Shown here piece after piece: positions 34,210 to 43,613 of a stretch of 64,000 nt of DNA. The position numbers and the translations under genes are program-made. The notes below the pieces were generated by a model. The model was not told the origin of the DNA. It did no database searches and saw only the letters and a program-made list of their open reading frames with translations. Each line of letters begins with the position of its first letter. The first letter of the stretch is position 1. The DNA is from an uncultured Sphingomonadaceae bacterium (GTDB lineage Bacteria; Pseudomonadota; Alphaproteobacteria; Sphingomonadales; Sphingomonadaceae), in assembly GCA_946479505.1 (NCBI GenBank), contig CAMLGC010000005.1:13570-77569 (forward strand). Reading direction: 5' to 3'.

Positions 34210-35282
34210 CGCGCGCTCCGGAAGCCGAAGCCCTCGGCCGCGAGCCCGGGGCCGAAGGCGAGGGCGACGCCGTTGTCGATGGGCCCCCCGTCGAGCAGCC
34301 GCGCCAACACGAACATGAGCGTCGCCGAGGACATGTTGCCGCAATCGTGCAGCACGTCGCGCGAGGCGGCAAGCGCGTTGCTCGGAAGATCGAACGCATG
34401 CTCGACCGCATCGAGGATCGAGCGACCGCCGGCATGGACCGCCCAGCCATCAATGTCGCGCGGCGCTCGCCCGCCGGTGGCGGCGCGGGCGAAATCGGCA
34501 TCAGCCAGGCCCGATGCGATGCGCGCAGGAACCTCGCCCGAAAGGTGCATCGCGAACCCCTGGTCGGTGATCGTCCAGCGGATGAGCGCCTCCGAATCGG
34601 GAAGCGTGGTCGCGAACGGCTGCCCGAGCTCGAACCCGCCGGAATCGCCCGTCACCAGCGCCGCGGCGGCGCCGTCGCCGAACTGGAGCATCGCCAGCAA
34701 CGGCTCGAGCGCGTCGGTTTCCTGAAGGTGGAGCGAGCACAACTCGATGGTGAGGACGAGCACCCGCGCCTTGGATTCGGAGCGGACGATATGCCGCGCG
34801 GTGCGCAGCGCCGTGATCGCGGCATAGCACCCCATGAAGCCGATCAGCAGACGCTCGACACCGGGGTCGAGGCCGAGCTCGGCGGCGATGATCTGGTCGA
34901 TCCCGGGCGCGACGAACCCGGTGCAACTGGCAACGACGAGGTGGGTGATGCCGTCGAGCGGCATCTGCGTGCGCAAGGCCTCGATCGCGGCAAGCCCGAG
35001 CCTGGGCGCGGCCTCGGCATAGACCGCCATTCGCGCGCCCGTGCCCGGCATGCCGTCCGCATAGAAGCCGCCGGGCGTGATCGGCGAGCCGCCATCGGCT
35101 GCGCGGTCGAGCACCGACCAGCGATGCGCAATGCCGGATCGGCCCGCCATCCGATCGAACAGCTTCGACTGACGCGGATCGTCGATCTGCGCACGTGCCC
35201 AATCGGCGAAGGCCGCGTGGATGTCATGATCGGGAATTTCGGTGCCGACGGCGTGGAGATAGGCGGAAGCGGCCACATGCAC
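34206..35282 (-). CDS. Type III polyketide synthase
   Basis: A 358-residue chalcone synthase-fold ketosynthase. The catalytic Cys is in HLVVASCTGFVAPGIDQ near residue 120, the His in IDGWAVHAGGRSIL near residue 283 and the Asn in DCGNMSSATLMF near residue 315. GFMGCYAAITALRTA is a family motif. Such enzymes extend an acyl starter with malonyl-CoA to alkylresorcinols or alkylpyrones. It is first in a coupled three-gene operon with a methyltransferase and a flavoprotein, the same set as Streptomyces srsABC. Confidence 0.93.
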   Translation of the reverse strand: MHVAASAYLHAVGTEIPDHDIHAAFADWARAQIDDPRQSKLFDRMAGRSGIAHRWSVLDRAADGGSPITPGGFYADGMPGTGARMAVYAEAAPRLGLAAIEALRTQMPLDGITHLVVASCTGFVAPGIDQIIAAELGLDPGVERLLIGFMGCYAAITALRTARHIVRSESKARVLVLTIELCSLHLQETDALEPLLAMLQFGDGAAAALVTGDSGGFELGQPFATTLPDSEALIRWTITDQGFAMHLSGEVPARIASGLADADFARAATGGRAPRDIDGWAVHAGGRSILDAVEHAFDLPSNALAASRDVLHDCGNMSSATLMFVLARLLDGGPIDNGVALAFGPGLAAEGFGFRSAR

Positions 35283-35496
35283 CTTTCTGTCGGCCTGAAA
35301 AGGCGAGACCTTAGCCCAAGCGCACGCTCGGCGCGATGGTTCCGCACCGTAGGTTCCGCCTCGGCCCGAGATCGTTCTACAGGGCGGATCGGCGGCTATC
35401 GAACGGTCGCCCTAAAAGGCCGGCCTCTTCTCAAGGCGCCCTCTGTCGACGATGTGGAGCAAACCGTTCCGCGAATTGGGGCTATGCCCCTGCGTC

Positions 35497-35512
35497 CGTT
35501 CCGACCGGAACG
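35497..35512 (-). terminator. Weak hairpin downstream of tRNA-Leu
   Basis: CGTTCC-gacc-GGAACG, a 6-base stem with a 4-base loop, 21 bases past the 3' end of the minus-strand tRNA gene. No T-run follows. It may help end the tRNA transcript or be chance. Confidence 0.3.
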
Positions 35513-35533
35513 AATCACTCGCTGGAAAAGGAA

Positions 35534-35620
35534 TGGTGCGGTCGAGAAGACTCGAACTTCCACGGGCTTTCGCCCACAACGACCTCAACGTTGCGCGTCT
35601 ACCAGTTCCGCCACGACCGC
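35534..35620 (-). tRNA. tRNA-Leu (GAG)
   Basis: An 87-nucleotide tRNA read on the minus strand. The acceptor stem GCGGTCG pairs with CGACCGC, followed by discriminator A and an encoded CCA. The anticodon stem CAACG/CGTTG encloses TTGAGGT, giving anticodon GAG. There is a long variable arm (GTGGGCGAAAGCCCGT), typical of the class II tRNA-Leu, and a T-loop GTTCGAGTC. The gene lies between the type III PKS operon and a MATE transporter; I see no integration scar beside it. Confidence 0.96.
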
Positions 35621-35741
35621 ACGTGATTTTGAGCACCGGCGAGTGCCGATGGCTGGCAGGCGCGTGCCCCTAGCATCGGCGCGGACGGCTTGCAACAGAT
35701 TGCTTTCGTGGACCGCCCGGCGCGGCTAAGCAGCGCCTCCC

Positions 35742-37112
35742 ATGCCCGTCGCCCGTTTTCTCCAGCCGACGATTGCGGCCGAGATGCGCCGCATTCTCGC
35801 GCTCGCCTGGCCGGTGATGCTGACCAGCCTGAACTGGACGATCCTGCACGTCACCGACATCGTCGTCGTGGGGCTCGTCTCGACCGAGCAGGTCGCAGCG
35901 CTGGGTGCGAGCCGCACGCTCACCTTCATCATCATCGTCGCTGCGTTGGGCGCGATGTCGGGGGTGCTCGTGTTCAGCGCGCGCGCCGACGGAGCAGGCG
36001 ACCTTGCGCGCACGGGGGCGGTGCTGCGCGAGGGCGTCGTGCTCGGGCTGGGCGTCGGATTGGCCGCATGGCTGGTGCTGTTCACGCTGGCGCCGGTGCT
36101 GCTCGCGGGGGTCGGTGTGGCGCACGCGCTCATTCCCGACGCGGCGCGGGTCGTGCGGGTGATGGCGTTCGGCTATCCCTTCCAGCTCCTCATCGTCGCC
36201 GCGAGCTTCTTTCTCGAAGGAATCAGTCGGCCGCGGCGGGTGATGGCGGTCAATCTCGGGGTGTTGCCGTTCAATGCGCTGCTCGCCTGGGGGCTCGCCG
36301 CGGGGCACCTCGGATTGCCGCCTATGGGCGCGGTCGGCGCAGCGCTCGCGACGGTGATTGCAAGCGCCCTTGGCGCGATTGCAATGCTGATCGCCGCCTG
36401 GACGCTACCGCGCGCCGATGATCGCGGAATGCGTGTGTTCGGGCGTGCGGCATGGCGGGGCCTCGGCGCGGGGATCGGGCGGCTGGTGCGATTCGGAACG
36501 GTGCCGGCCATCGCCTCGGCGCTCGAGCTTGCCGGTTTCTCGATCCTGATCGCGCTGTCGACCCAGCTCGGCGATACGACCGCGCACGCTTTCCAGATTG
36601 TCTTTTCGGTCCACAACGTCACCTTTGCGGTGGCGCTGGGGCTCGGCTCGGCGGCGGGCGTGCGGACCGGCAATGCGGTGGGCGAGGGCACGCCCGGTGC
36701 AGCAATTCCGCGCGCCTGGATCGCGATCGGGCTAACCGCGCTTGCCATGGGGGTGATCGCGGTGCTGCTCGTGCTCGCCTCCTCGGCGATCGTGGCGGGC
36801 TTTCCCGCGACCGCCGAAGTTCATCGCATCGCGCTCGCAATGCTCCCCGTCTGGGCGCCGTTCATCGTCTTCGACGGGCTGCAGGTGGTGCTCGTCTATG
36901 CGCTGCGTTCGCTGGGCGATCAGGTGGTTGCCGGCGCCAACAGCATCATCGCCTATTTCCTCGTTTCGGGAGGCCTCGGCTGGGCGCTCGTCCACGCCGG
37001 CGTCGGCCCGATGGCATTGGTCTATGCCTCGGGCGCGGGAATGGCCGCCTCGGCCGTGCTCAACGGCGCGCGGTTCGCGTGGCTCAGCTCGCGGCTTCGC
37101 CCGAGAAGCTGA
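35742..37112 (+). CDS. MATE family efflux transporter
   Basis: A 456-residue inner-membrane protein with about 12 hydrophobic helices in two similar halves. The first helix region ([30 protein letters not shown]) and the matching second half ([31 protein letters not shown]) show the MATE repeat. These are ion-coupled exporters of drugs and metabolites; the substrate is unknown. The 3' end overlaps the convergent zinc-ribbon gene by 29 bases. Confidence 0.9.
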   Translation: MPVARFLQPTIAAEMRRILALAWPVMLTSLNWTILHVTDIVVVGLVSTEQVAALGASRTLTFIIIVAALGAMSGVLVFSARADGAGDLARTGAVLREGVVLGLGVGLAAWLVLFTLAPVLLAGVGVAHALIPDAARVVRVMAFGYPFQLLIVAASFFLEGISRPRRVMAVNLGVLPFNALLAWGLAAGHLGLPPMGAVGAALATVIASALGAIAMLIAAWTLPRADDRGMRVFGRAAWRGLGAGIGRLVRFGTVPAIASALELAGFSILIALSTQLGDTTAHAFQIVFSVHNVTFAVALGLGSAAGVRTGNAVGEGTPGAAIPRAWIAIGLTALAMGVIAVLLVLASSAIVAGFPATAEVHRIALAMLPVWAPFIVFDGLQVVLVYALRSLGDQVVAGANSIIAYFLVSGGLGWALVHAGVGPMALVYASGAGMAASAVLNGARFAWLSSRLRPRS

Positions 37113-37821
37113 GCTCGAGCATCTTCGAGTTTGCAGGCACGTCGAGCTTGCCCGAGTTGAACTCGAGCGTGCCGCGCGGCCCCAGCACGCGCTGCTGCGG
37201 GGTGATCGTCCAGCTATAGACGAGCCGCCCCTGCGCATCGCGCAGCTCGGCGCGGATGTCGGGCACGCGCTGGCGCTCGGGTGTCGGGTTTACCACCGAG
37301 CCCGATACCGCGAACAGCTCCGAGCCAGAGGGCAGGTTGCGGCGATCGATCGCCTTGTCGGCAAAGCGCAGCGGCGTCTCGATCGGGCCGATCGGAATGC
37401 CGAGCTGCGCGACGATGCCGGGCGCACCCGAATAGAGGATCGCGCCCGTGCATGCGAGCAACACGATCCCCGTGGCGACGGCGGCGATGGTCCAGCGGCG
37501 CGCGGGGTTGCGACGCGGGCGGAAGGGCGGCTGGTGCGCGAAGGCGTCGTAATCGCGCGTGGTCGAGGGTCTGGCATAGCCCGGCTCCTCGTCGAACACG
37601 CGCGGGGCGGCCGGTGGCGGCGGTGGTGGCGGTTGTGCTGCCCGCGACCGCGGGGGAGGCGGCGCGGCCGGCCGCGCATCCGTCGGCTCGATCGGCTCGC
37701 GATGGGGCGTCTGGAACCAGCTATATTTACAGCTCGCGCACCGCACCGTCCGGCCTTCGGCGCCGATCGCGCTGTCGGGAACGAGATAGCGGGTATGGCA
37801 TTCGGCGCATTCGAGGATCAT
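37084..37821 (-). CDS. MJ0042-type zinc-ribbon membrane protein
   Basis: A 245-residue protein. The N-terminal zinc ribbon [20 protein letters not shown]...[11 protein letters not shown] carries two CxxC pairs. Then comes a Pro-rich linker, one membrane helix ([21 protein letters not shown]) and a C-terminal DUF3426-like domain ([32 protein letters not shown]). It is found beside ftsE in many alphaproteobacteria. Function is unknown, and an envelope or division link is suggested only by position. It is divergent from ftsE. Confidence 0.88.
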   Translation of the reverse strand: MILECAECHTRYLVPDSAIGAEGRTVRCASCKYSWFQTPHREPIEPTDARPAAPPPPRSRAAQPPPPPPPAAPRVFDEEPGYARPSTTRDYDAFAHQPPFRPRRNPARRWTIAAVATGIVLLACTGAILYSGAPGIVAQLGIPIGPIETPLRFADKAIDRRNLPSGSELFAVSGSVVNPTPERQRVPDIRAELRDAQGRLVYSWTITPQQRVLGPRGTLEFNSGKLDVPANSKMLELSFSGEAAS

Positions 37822-37995
37822 GAGCAGATGCTTAGCTGTGGACGCGGCGCGTGGCGAGGCCGTGCGCGACCTTGACGCCAGAATCTAGTCCGGCCCGCAT
37901 CCCGGTGGCAAGTGCGCCGACCTGCTTGAAGCGGTGCGCCTGCCATGCGATGGCGGACGCGGGGCAGAAATCGAAGCAAGAGCGTCTGGCGCCGC

Positions 37996-38703
37996 ATGGC
38001 GAATATCGTGCAGTTCGAAAATGTGGGGCTGCGCTACGGCACGGGCCCCGAGACGCTGTCCGACGTCAGCTTCACGCTCGAGGCGGGCGCGTTCTATTTC
38101 CTGACCGGTGCGTCGGGCGCGGGGAAAACATCGCTCCTCAGGCTCCTTTACCTCGCCCAGCGGCCGAGCCGCGGCGTGATCCGATTGTTCGGCGAAGATG
38201 CGGTGATGCTGCCGCGCAGCCGGCTTCCCGGATTTCGGCGGCGGATCGGCGTGGTCTTCCAGGATTTCCGGCTCGTCCCGCACCTGTCCGCGTACGACAA
38301 CATCGCGCTTCCCTTGCGCATCGCCGGAGTGTCCGAGCCGGACATCGACGTGCCGGTGCGTGAGATGCTCGCCTGGGTAGGGCTTTCCGATCGGGTTGAC
38401 GCCAAACCGCCGACGCTTTCGGGCGGCGAGCAACAGCGTGTTGCGATCGCCCGCGCGGTGATCGGGCGGCCCGAGATTCTCGTCGCCGACGAGCCCACGG
38501 GCAATGTCGACCCCGATATGGCCGCGCGACTCCTCCATCTGTTCGATTCGTTGAACCGCCTCGGCACTACGCTCGTCGTCGCAACGCACGATCTTCACCT
38601 CATCAGCAGCATCGCGGATGCGAAGATGATGCGGCTCGATAAGGGACGGCTGAGCGATCCCACCGGCGCGCTGCGCTTTCCGCCGCGGCGCGAGGACGTA
38701 TGA
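37996..38703 (+). CDS. ftsE: Cell division ATP-binding protein FtsE
   Basis: A 235-residue ABC ATPase that with FtsX controls periplasmic peptidoglycan hydrolases at the septum. Walker A is [16 protein letters not shown] near residue 38. The signature is [14 protein letters not shown] and Walker B is [35 protein letters not shown] holds the Q-loop. ATG 37996 gives the family N-terminus. It overlaps ftsX by four bases. Confidence 0.95.
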   Translation: MANIVQFENVGLRYGTGPETLSDVSFTLEAGAFYFLTGASGAGKTSLLRLLYLAQRPSRGVIRLFGEDAVMLPRSRLPGFRRRIGVVFQDFRLVPHLSAYDNIALPLRIAGVSEPDIDVPVREMLAWVGLSDRVDAKPPTLSGGEQQRVAIARAVIGRPEILVADEPTGNVDPDMAARLLHLFDSLNRLGTTLVVATHDLHLISSIADAKMMRLDKGRLSDPTGALRFPPRREDV

Positions 38704-39593
38704 AGCTCGGCATCCTCACCACTCCCGCCGACCGGCGCGTACTCGACGACGATCGCCAGACGCGCGCGATGCGCTGGATCATGGCGGTGATGCTGCTGCT
38801 GACGGTGCTCGCGGCGGCGCTGGGGCTCGGTACGCGCGGCGCGGCGCGGCTGCTCGACCAGCAACTCGCGGGAAGGCTCACCGTCCAGATCGTCGAAGCG
38901 AACGCGGCCGAGCGCGAGCGGCATGCCACGCAGGCGCTCGCGCGGCTGCGCGCGTTGCCGCAGGTCGCCTCGGCCACGCCGGTTGATCGCGAGGAACTCG
39001 CCGAACTGCTCCGGCCATGGCTCGGCAGCGGCGCGACGAACGCCGACCTGCCGATGCCCGCGCTCATCGACGTCGATCTCGCCGATTCGGCGCCGCAATC
39101 GATCGCCACCGTCGAGTCGACGATGGAGCAGGTGGCGCCCGCCGCACGCGTCGATCGGCACGCGCGCTGGATGTCGCCCGTGAGCCGCTTCATGGATACG
39201 CTCGTCTGGCTCGCACTCGGGCTGATCGTGCTGATGGCGGGCGCAACCGCGTCGGTCGTGATCCTGGCGGCGCGTGCCGGGCTCGAGGCGCATCGCGACA
39301 CGATCGAGGTGCTCCACAGCATGGGTTCGACCGATGTCCAGGTCGCACGCCTCTTCCAGCGGCGAATTGCGCTCGATACGCTGGCAGGCGGCATCCTCGG
39401 CACCATCGCCGCGGCGGCGGCGATCGTCTTCGTCGGCTGGCGGATGGCGGCGCTCGGCTCGGGGCTGCTGGGCAACGTGGCGCTCGACGCGGGGGACTGG
39501 ATCGTGCTCGCGGCCCTTCCGCTCGCGTTCGCACTGCTGGCGCTCGTGGCGGCGCGGGTCGCGGTGCTCGTGACCTTGAGGAAGCGGCTGTGA
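38700..39593 (+). CDS. ftsX: Cell division protein FtsX
   Basis: A 297-residue membrane partner of FtsE with four helices: one near residue 25 (MAVMLLLTVLAAALGLG), a periplasmic loop with the typical small substrate-binding region, then three C-terminal helices (VWLALGLIVLMAGATASVVILAA; TLAGGILGTIAAAAAIVFVGW; IVLAALPLAFALLALVAARVAVL). The GTGA overlap at its end couples it to the YdcF gene. Confidence 0.92.
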   Translation: MKLGILTTPADRRVLDDDRQTRAMRWIMAVMLLLTVLAAALGLGTRGAARLLDQQLAGRLTVQIVEANAAERERHATQALARLRALPQVASATPVDREELAELLRPWLGSGATNADLPMPALIDVDLADSAPQSIATVESTMEQVAPAARVDRHARWMSPVSRFMDTLVWLALGLIVLMAGATASVVILAARAGLEAHRDTIEVLHSMGSTDVQVARLFQRRIALDTLAGGILGTIAAAAAIVFVGWRMAALGSGLLGNVALDAGDWIVLAALPLAFALLALVAARVAVLVTLRKRL

Positions 39594-40132
39594 TAGCGCG
39601 CGCCTTCGGTTTGCTCGTGCTCGCCTGGACGCTGGGCTTCGCGGCCTTCATGCTCACCCTGCCGCCGCCGCTCGATCCTGCGCGGACCACCGACGCGATC
39701 GTGGTGCCGACGGGGGCTGCCGGGCGCATCGATCGCGGCATCGACCTGCTCCGCCGCCATGCCGCCAAGCGCCTGCTGGTGAGCGGTGTCGCGCCGACGG
39801 TGCGACCGATCGAGCTCGCGGTCGAATATCATACGCCGCCTGCGCTGTTCGCGTGCTGCATCGATCTGGGCCGCGAGGCGGTCGACACACGCTCGAATGC
39901 CGAGGAAACCTCCGCCTGGGTGCGCGACCATCACTATCGCTCGGTGCGGCTCGTCACCTCCGACTGGCACATGGCGCGCGCGGAGATGGAACTCGCCCAC
40001 GCGCTCGACGACGATGTCGAGGTGGTGGCGGACGGGGTTCCGCAGAACGAGCCGGGGCTGTCGCTGCTGCTCGCCGAATACAACAAGCTCCTCCTTCGCC
40101 GGATCGCGTTGTGGACCGGGATCGGCGGATGA
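39590..40132 (+). CDS. YdcF family (ElyC/SanA-type) envelope protein
   Basis: A 180-residue protein with one N-terminal membrane helix (FGLLVLAWTLGFAAFML) and a DUF218/YdcF domain: TDAIVVPTGAAGRIDRGIDLLRRHAAKRLLVSG, then NAEETSAWVRDHHYRSVRLVTSDWHMARAEMEL. Related proteins ElyC and SanA act in envelope maintenance; the precise reaction is unknown. The start is GTG 39590, overlapping the ftsX stop. The gene lies between ftsX and an acyltransferase with overlaps on both sides. Confidence 0.88.
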   Translation: MIARAFGLLVLAWTLGFAAFMLTLPPPLDPARTTDAIVVPTGAAGRIDRGIDLLRRHAAKRLLVSGVAPTVRPIELAVEYHTPPALFACCIDLGREAVDTRSNAEETSAWVRDHHYRSVRLVTSDWHMARAEMELAHALDDDVEVVADGVPQNEPGLSLLLAEYNKLLLRRIALWTGIGG

Positions 40133-40836
40133 TCGCCTGGGCGCGCACGATCCTGTTCATGCTCGTCTTTTACGGCGGGTCGATCGGAATCGTGCTCCTT
40201 GTGCCGATCAGCGGGCTGTTCGGACGAAAGGCGCTGATCGCCAACACGCTCGCCTGGGCGCGACTCCATCGCTGGGCGACGCGCACGATTCTCGGCATCC
40301 GCACGCGTGTCGAGGGCACACACCCTACAGAGCCCGCGCTCTATGCCGCCAAGCACCAGGCGATATTCGAAACGATGGAGCTCGCGCTGATGCTCGACGC
40401 GCCGGCGCTCGTGATGAAGGCGGAGCTTGCGCGCATTCCGTTCTGGGGCTGGGCGGCGCGGCGCTATGGCGTCATCGTCGTCGATCGCGAGGCGTCGGGC
40501 GCGGGATTGCGGCGAATGATGCGCGAGGCGCAGGCGGCACTGGCGCAAGGCCGCTCGATCGTGATCTTCCCCGAAGGCACCCGGGTGAAGCCCGGCGAGC
40601 AGCCGCCGCTGCGCGCGGGGTTCGCCGGCCTCTATCGTGCGCTTGGCGTTCAGGTCGTGCCGGTCGCGCTCGACAGCGGGCGGGTATGGCCGAAAAAAGG
40701 GCCAAAGCGCGCAGGCGTCGTGACGTTCCGTTTCGGCGAGCCCGTTCCCCCCGGCCTCCCCCGCGCCGAGGCCGAGGCGCGGGTGCATGCCGAAATGAAT
40801 GTCCTGGAGCGGGAAGGGCGCGCCGCAGGCGCCTAG
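40129..40836 (+). CDS. plsC: 1-acyl-sn-glycerol-3-phosphate acyltransferase
   Basis: A 235-residue LPLAT family enzyme that adds the second acyl chain to make phosphatidic acid. It is anchored by an N-terminal helix (TILFMLVFYGGSIGIVLLVPI). The family HX4D motif appears as AKHQAIFETMEL, with E in place of D, and the second motif is VIFPEGTRVKPGE. KAELARIPFWGWAARRYGVIVVDRE is also typical. It is last in the ftsE-ftsX-YdcF-plsC run and converges on tyrC. Confidence 0.9.
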   Translation: MIAWARTILFMLVFYGGSIGIVLLVPISGLFGRKALIANTLAWARLHRWATRTILGIRTRVEGTHPTEPALYAAKHQAIFETMELALMLDAPALVMKAELARIPFWGWAARRYGVIVVDREASGAGLRRMMREAQAALAQGRSIVIFPEGTRVKPGEQPPLRAGFAGLYRALGVQVVPVALDSGRVWPKKGPKRAGVVTFRFGEPVPPGLPRAEAEARVHAEMNVLEREGRAAGA

Positions 40837-40839
40837 AAA

Positions 40840-41781
40840 TTATTCGTGCAGGCGCCCGAAATCGGGTTTGGCGTCGTCCTGGCCCTGCTCGACGATTCCC
40901 CGCCTGATCGCGCGGGTGCGAGTAAAGAGCTCGAATAGCTCGTCGCCCTTGCCCCAGCGGATCGCGCGCTGGAGCGCGGTCAGGTCCTCCGAAAAGCGCT
41001 GGAGCATTTCGAGCACCGCCTCGCGGTTGGTCAGGAACACGTCGCGCCACATCGTCGGGTCGGAGGCGGCGATGCGGGTGAAGTCGCGGAAACCCCCGGC
41101 CGAATATTTGACCACCTCGCTCTGCGTCACCTCCTCGAGGTCGCTCGCGGTGCCCACGATCGTGTAGGCGATGAGGTGCGGCAGGTGGCTCGTTACCGCG
41201 AGCACGCGATCGTGATGATCGGCCGCCATCTGCTCGACCTCGGCGCCGAGCCGCCGCCAGAATTCGGCGACGCGCTCGATCGCGGCCGGGTCGATGCCCT
41301 CGGCGGGGGTGAGGATGCACCAGCGGCCGTGGAACAGCGTTGCGAACCCGGCTTGGGGCCCGCTCTGCTCGGTGCCGGCGACCGGGTGGGCCGGAACGAT
41401 CGTGACGTCAGGCAGCGCCTCGGCGAGGGCGTTGGCGACCGCCTCCTTGCAGCTTCCGACGTCGGAAACGATCGCATCGGCGGGCAGGTCGTCGGCGATT
41501 TCCGCCGCTGCCTCGCCCATCGCGCCGACGGGCACGCACAGGACGACCAGATCGGCATCGATCACGCTCGCGCCCGCCGAGTCGGTAACGTCGTCGCACA
41601 AGTCGATCGCGCGCGCCGTCTCGCGCACCTCGGCGCGTGCATCGTAGCCGGTGAGCCGTACCGTCGGCATGTGATGCCGCACCGCGCGCGCGATCGAGGA
41701 GCCGATCAGTCCCAGACCGATGATGGTGATGCGCCCGAAGGGAGGCTGTTGCCGACCGTCTCCAAATGACTCGGGGAGCAT
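40840..41781 (-). CDS. tyrC: Prephenate/arogenate dehydrogenase
   Basis: A 313-residue NAD-dependent enzyme of tyrosine synthesis. The Rossmann loop is ITIIGLGLIGSSIARAVR near residue 18. SDVGSCKEAVANAL, IVPAHPVAGTEQSGPQAG and TSHLPHLIAYTIVGTA carry the conserved His and Gly residues. Paired with hisC (sharing one base, TGATG), whose product may also act as an aromatic aminotransferase, it forms a small aromatic amino acid operon. Confidence 0.94.
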   Translation of the reverse strand: MLPESFGDGRQQPPFGRITIIGLGLIGSSIARAVRHHMPTVRLTGYDARAEVRETARAIDLCDDVTDSAGASVIDADLVVLCVPVGAMGEAAAEIADDLPADAIVSDVGSCKEAVANALAEALPDVTIVPAHPVAGTEQSGPQAGFATLFHGRWCILTPAEGIDPAAIERVAEFWRRLGAEVEQMAADHHDRVLAVTSHLPHLIAYTIVGTASDLEEVTQSEVVKYSAGGFRDFTRIAASDPTMWRDVFLTNREAVLEMLQRFSEDLTALQRAIRWGKGDELFELFTRTRAIRRGIVEQGQDDAKPDFGRLHE

Positions 41782-42875
41782 CAGTCGCTCACCAACGCGC
41801 GCAACGCCTGGGCGACGCCGCGGGTCTCTTCCTCGGTGCCGATCGTGATGCGCAGGCCGTTGGCGAGCCCCTGCCCCGGCAGCCAGCGCACGATATAGCC
41901 CTTGTCCATCAGCCCCTTGTACGCGGCCTCGGCGGTGACATCGCCTTCGAACAGCACGAGCACGAAATTGGCCTTGCTCGGCACCGCGCGCAGCCCCTTG
42001 TTGCCGAGCTTGCCGATCTCGTCGGCAAACCAGGCGCGCCAACGCGCATTGTGTGCGCGCGTGCCATCGACGAACGCCTGATCGCCCAGCGCCGCCACCG
42101 CTGCGCGCTGCCCCGCGATCGTCATGCTGAACGGCAACCGGATGCGGTGCATCGCCGCGATGATGTCGGCATGCGCATAGCCCCAGCCGATCCGCTCGGC
42201 GGCGAGCCCGAAAATCTTGGAGAAGGTGCGCGTGACGAGCACGTTGGAGGCGGTCTGCGCGAGCGCCATCCCGCCATCCTCCTCGCCTGGCTCGAGATAT
42301 TCGGCATAGGCGTGATCGAGCACCAGCAGGACGTGTTCGGGAAGCCCTGCATGGAGCCGCGCGATCTCCTCGCGCGGGGCGTAGGTGCCGGTCGGATTGT
42401 TGGGATTGGCGATATAGACGATCCGCGTCCTGTCGGTGACGCACGAGAGCACCGCGTCGATATCGGTCGCGTAATCGTCGTCGGGCGCGACCACTGGCAC
42501 CGCACCCACGCGCCGCGCCGCGATCTCGTACACCGCGAAGCCGTAGCGCACGAAGATCACCTCGTCGCCCGGGCCTGCGAACGCCCCCGCGGCGAGGTGC
42601 AGCACCTCGTCCGATCCGTTGCCGTAGATGATCCGTGCCGGATCGAGGCCGTATTCCTCGGCGATCGCCTCGCGCACGATCGCGCCGCTCGCATCGGGAT
42701 AGCGTTCGAGCTCGCCCGCGGCCGAGGCGAAGGCCTCGCGCGCGGCCGGGCTGGTGCCGAGCGGGTTCTCGTTCGACGAGAGCTTGGCGACCGTGCGGCC
42801 GTCGTCGGTGGTCGAGCGGCCGGGGATATAGGGCGCAATGCCCATGATCCAGGGTTTGGGTTCCGGTGCGGTCAT
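41781..42875 (-). CDS. hisC: Histidinol-phosphate aminotransferase
   Basis: A 364-residue class I/II PLP aminotransferase. The PLP Lys is in [19 protein letters not shown] near residue 220. [15 protein letters not shown] and [14 protein letters not shown] are typical substrate and cofactor segments. It transaminates histidinol phosphate and probably also aromatic 2-oxo acids, since it is coupled to tyrC. The upstream gap separates it from an atypical GNAT gene. Confidence 0.92.
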   Translation of the reverse strand: MTAPEPKPWIMGIAPYIPGRSTTDDGRTVAKLSSNENPLGTSPAAREAFASAAGELERYPDASGAIVREAIAEEYGLDPARIIYGNGSDEVLHLAAGAFAGPGDEVIFVRYGFAVYEIAARRVGAVPVVAPDDDYATDIDAVLSCVTDRTRIVYIANPNNPTGTYAPREEIARLHAGLPEHVLLVLDHAYAEYLEPGEEDGGMALAQTASNVLVTRTFSKIFGLAAERIGWGYAHADIIAAMHRIRLPFSMTIAGQRAAVAALGDQAFVDGTRAHNARWRAWFADEIGKLGNKGLRAVPSKANFVLVLFEGDVTAEAAYKGLMDKGYIVRWLPGQGLANGLRITIGTEEETRGVAQALRALVSD

Positions 42876-42974
42876 GGCTCAGCCGATTGGCCCAAGCGCG
42901 CGGGCAAGGCAAGTTCATGTCTAGGTCTGTCCGCGAAGATGGCGCGGTGGCGCAGGAGGGCCTAACGCTGGATC

Positions 42975-43595
42975 ATGGCCGTCGCGCTTCATCTCCTCCG
43001 AACCGAGCAGGACCCGCACTTCGAAGCGGTCGCCGACCTTTATCGCACGGCCTTTCCGGCGAGTGAACGGAAGCCGGTGGCATTTCTGGCCGCGGCGATC
43101 CGGCGGAACGATTACGCGCTGTATGCCGCGATGACGCAGGCGGCGCCGATCGGGCTTGCCATCACCTATCGAGGGCAGGGCGGCGATTTCATACTATTGG
43201 AATATATGGCGATTGCACCGTGCGAGCGCGGGAAAGGCCTCGGCGGCCAGGTGTTCCGGGCGCTCGCCGAGCAATGCATGCCTCCGATGCTGCTGGAAGT
43301 GGAAAGCGAGCGCCCCGATATGCCCGGCGCGGAGGAGCGAAGGCGTCGGCTGGATTTTTATCGCCGGCTGGGCTGCAGGCGCATCGCCGGGCTCGACTAT
43401 CGCATGCCGCGCCTGGGCGGGGCCGCGCCGCCCCCGCCCATGGTGTTGATGCTGCACGGCGCACGCGCGCCGAGCGCGACGCGCTTGCGCCGATGGTTGA
43501 TCGAGATTTATCGCAATGTCTATGATCGGCCGGCGGAGGATTCCAGGCTGGTCAAGATGCTGGGTCAGATAAATGCCGAGGTTCAACTGACGTGA
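42975..43595 (+). CDS. GNAT acetyltransferase in atypical gene pair
   Basis: A 206-residue protein with a GNAT core: LYRTAFPASERKPVAFLAAAI, then LEYMAIAPCERGKGLGGQVFRAL, which gives the acetyl-CoA loop RGKGLGG near residue 84, and RRLDFYRRLGCRRIAGLDYRMP. The extra C-terminal 45 residues (TRLRRWLIEIYRNVYDRPAEDS) are helical. The acceptor is unknown. Base use is less GC-rich than in its neighbours. It is probably transcribed with the two-TM gene 18 bases downstream; both are inserted between hisC and metX. Confidence 0.8.
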   Translation: MAVALHLLRTEQDPHFEAVADLYRTAFPASERKPVAFLAAAIRRNDYALYAAMTQAAPIGLAITYRGQGGDFILLEYMAIAPCERGKGLGGQVFRALAEQCMPPMLLEVESERPDMPGAEERRRRLDFYRRLGCRRIAGLDYRMPRLGGAAPPPPMVLMLHGARAPSATRLRRWLIEIYRNVYDRPAEDSRLVKMLGQINAEVQLT

Positions 43596-43613
43596 CGGTC
43601 CGGGAGGGGCGAC

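Noticed and set aside
35497..35620. tRNA-Leu as an integration site for a genomic island
   Set aside because: No direct repeat of the tRNA 3' end and no integrase nearby; flanking genes look like core genes.
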